Source of the DNA: Blastocatellia bacterium
Lineage (GTDB): Bacteria > Acidobacteriota > Blastocatellia > UBA7656 > JADIYM01
Direction: 5' to 3'
Length of the DNA: 64,000 nucleotides
Assembly: GCA_021463145.1 (NCBI GenBank)
Contig: JAJTWZ010000004.1
Coordinates: 62,001-126,000 of the forward strand
Positions 63,338-64,000 of this stretch are shown piece by piece. The position numbers were made by a program, and so were the translations under genes. Position 1 is the first letter of the stretch; the number at the start of each line of letters is the position of its first letter. A model generated the notes under the pieces. It ran no database searches. It was not told where the DNA came from and saw nothing but the letters and a program-made list of their open reading frames with translations.

Positions 63338-63970
63338 ATGGATACGATCACCAGCTACCTGTCGAGTCTGACGGCCGAGCACTACTTCTTCTTTCTGTTC
63401 GCGATCGTTGCGATCGCATCGTCGCTCGAGGTCGTCATGCAGCGAAGCCCGCTCTACAGCGCCATCGCGCTCGTATTCACGATGGCATCGCTTGCGGCGA
63501 ATTTCGTACTTCTGAAGGCACAGTTCCTCGCGGCAATACAGATCATCGTCTACGCGGGAGCGATCATCGTTCTCTTCGTTTTCGTGATCATGCTGCTGAA
63601 CGTGCGCGCCGAAGAGAGCAGGCTGGATCGCTTCGGGGCGTTGCGGTTCATCGCCGTGCCTTCGGCGCTGGTGCTTTTTCTGGGAGCGTTTGCGGCCATC
63701 CGATTCTCGAACCTCGACACGCTTTCGCCATCGCCGGCGTCGGCCGCTGCCGGTACGACCGAGCGGATCGCGGAGCTCATGTTCACGAAGTACCTCCTGC
63801 CGTTCGAGGCCGCGTCGGTCCTGATCATGATGGCGATAGTCGGCGCGCTCGTGCTGGCGTCACGCGCTCGCGACGTCGAAGCTGAAATGGCGGCAATCGA
63901 AGCTCCGGCCGAATCCGAAGCTCCTTTGCCCGAGCCCGAGGATCGGCTCGAGGAAGTGGAGGTCTCGTAA
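63338..63970 (+). CDS. nuoJ: NADH-quinone oxidoreductase subunit J
   Basis: 210 residues from ATG 63338, with five predicted helices. NuoJ motifs are present: VMQRSPLYSAIALVFTMASLA and FLAAIQIIVYAGAIIVLFVFVIMLLN (partly quoted). The C-terminus has an acidic, Pro-rich extension (EAPAESEAPLPEPEDRLEEVE), which is longer than in many homologues. It is directly followed by nuoK. Confidence 0.95.
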   Translation: MDTITSYLSSLTAEHYFFFLFAIVAIASSLEVVMQRSPLYSAIALVFTMASLAANFVLLKAQFLAAIQIIVYAGAIIVLFVFVIMLLNVRAEESRLDRFGALRFIAVPSALVLFLGAFAAIRFSNLDTLSPSPASAAAGTTERIAELMFTKYLLPFEAASVLIMMAIVGALVLASRARDVEAEMAAIEAPAESEAPLPEPEDRLEEVEVS

Positions 63971-63972
63971 GT

Positions 63973-64000
63973 ATGCTTCCAATCACGAATTTCATCCTGC
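63973..64000 (+). CDS. nuoK: NuoK N-terminus (cut by window end)
   Basis: ATG 63973 opens MLPITNFIL, followed by the end of the window. NuoK usually follows nuoJ and starts this way (M, x, P/L..., then hydrophobic). Only nine codons are visible, so the call rests mainly on position. Confidence 0.65.

Overview
The window is 64 kb of GC-rich, densely coded bacterial chromosome. It holds about 58 protein genes and no recognisable rRNA, tRNA, CRISPR array or transposase. The gene content points to Acidobacteriota: an ECF sigma factor coupled to a TPR serine/threonine kinase, two secreted VWFA-type proteins in tandem, a secretin with a cohesin tail, and many TPR proteins. I infer this from family knowledge and cannot fix the class.

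Region 1 (1-5.4 kb) is amino-sugar metabolism: the 3' end of glmU, a 2.1-kb island flanked by 112-bp direct repeats that duplicate the glmU tail, then glmS and a HAD hydrolase. Region 2 (5.6-14.3 kb) is signalling and surface genes: a septoil-knot repeat protein, a secreted protein, an ECF sigma/kinase pair, a degenerate channel-like protein and a kinase-ATPase-TPR fusion. Region 3 (14.4-19.1 kb) has a UvrD/PcrA helicase and panBCD, the pantothenate pathway. Region 4 (19.1-31.3 kb) has a HEAT-repeat protein, a LysM transglycosylase, a bidomain dehydrogenase, two adjacent zinc-ribbon proteins (one with four helical HTH-like repeats, one a pseudokinase), a YpdA-like flavoprotein, then lepB, a TPR membrane protein and carA as an operon.

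Region 5 (31.4-37.0 kb, minus strand) has a DsbD-N/PEGA membrane protein, a methyltransferase, a TPR protein, aspartate ammonia-lyase and the VWFA pair. Region 6 (37.2-44.8 kb) is a compact type IV pilus or type II secretion operon: PilC, PilB, secretin-cohesin, two pseudopilins and a PilM-like protein. Region 7 (44.9-54.5 kb) has a class I lysyl-tRNA synthetase, then minus-strand genes including a 1004-residue TPR protein, thiE, thiD, phhB, and the thiS-thiG-rnhB operon. Region 8 (54.6-64.0 kb) has a zinc-ribbon pilin-like protein and a complex I operon nuoABCDEFGHJK. No nuoI lies between nuoH and nuoJ.

The points most worth following up are the repeat-flanked glmU/glmS island, the pair of zinc-ribbon proteins, the secretin-cohesin fusion, the missing nuoI, a hairpin that would hide the lysS ribosome-binding site, and a small repeat family found in two convergent intergenic gaps.
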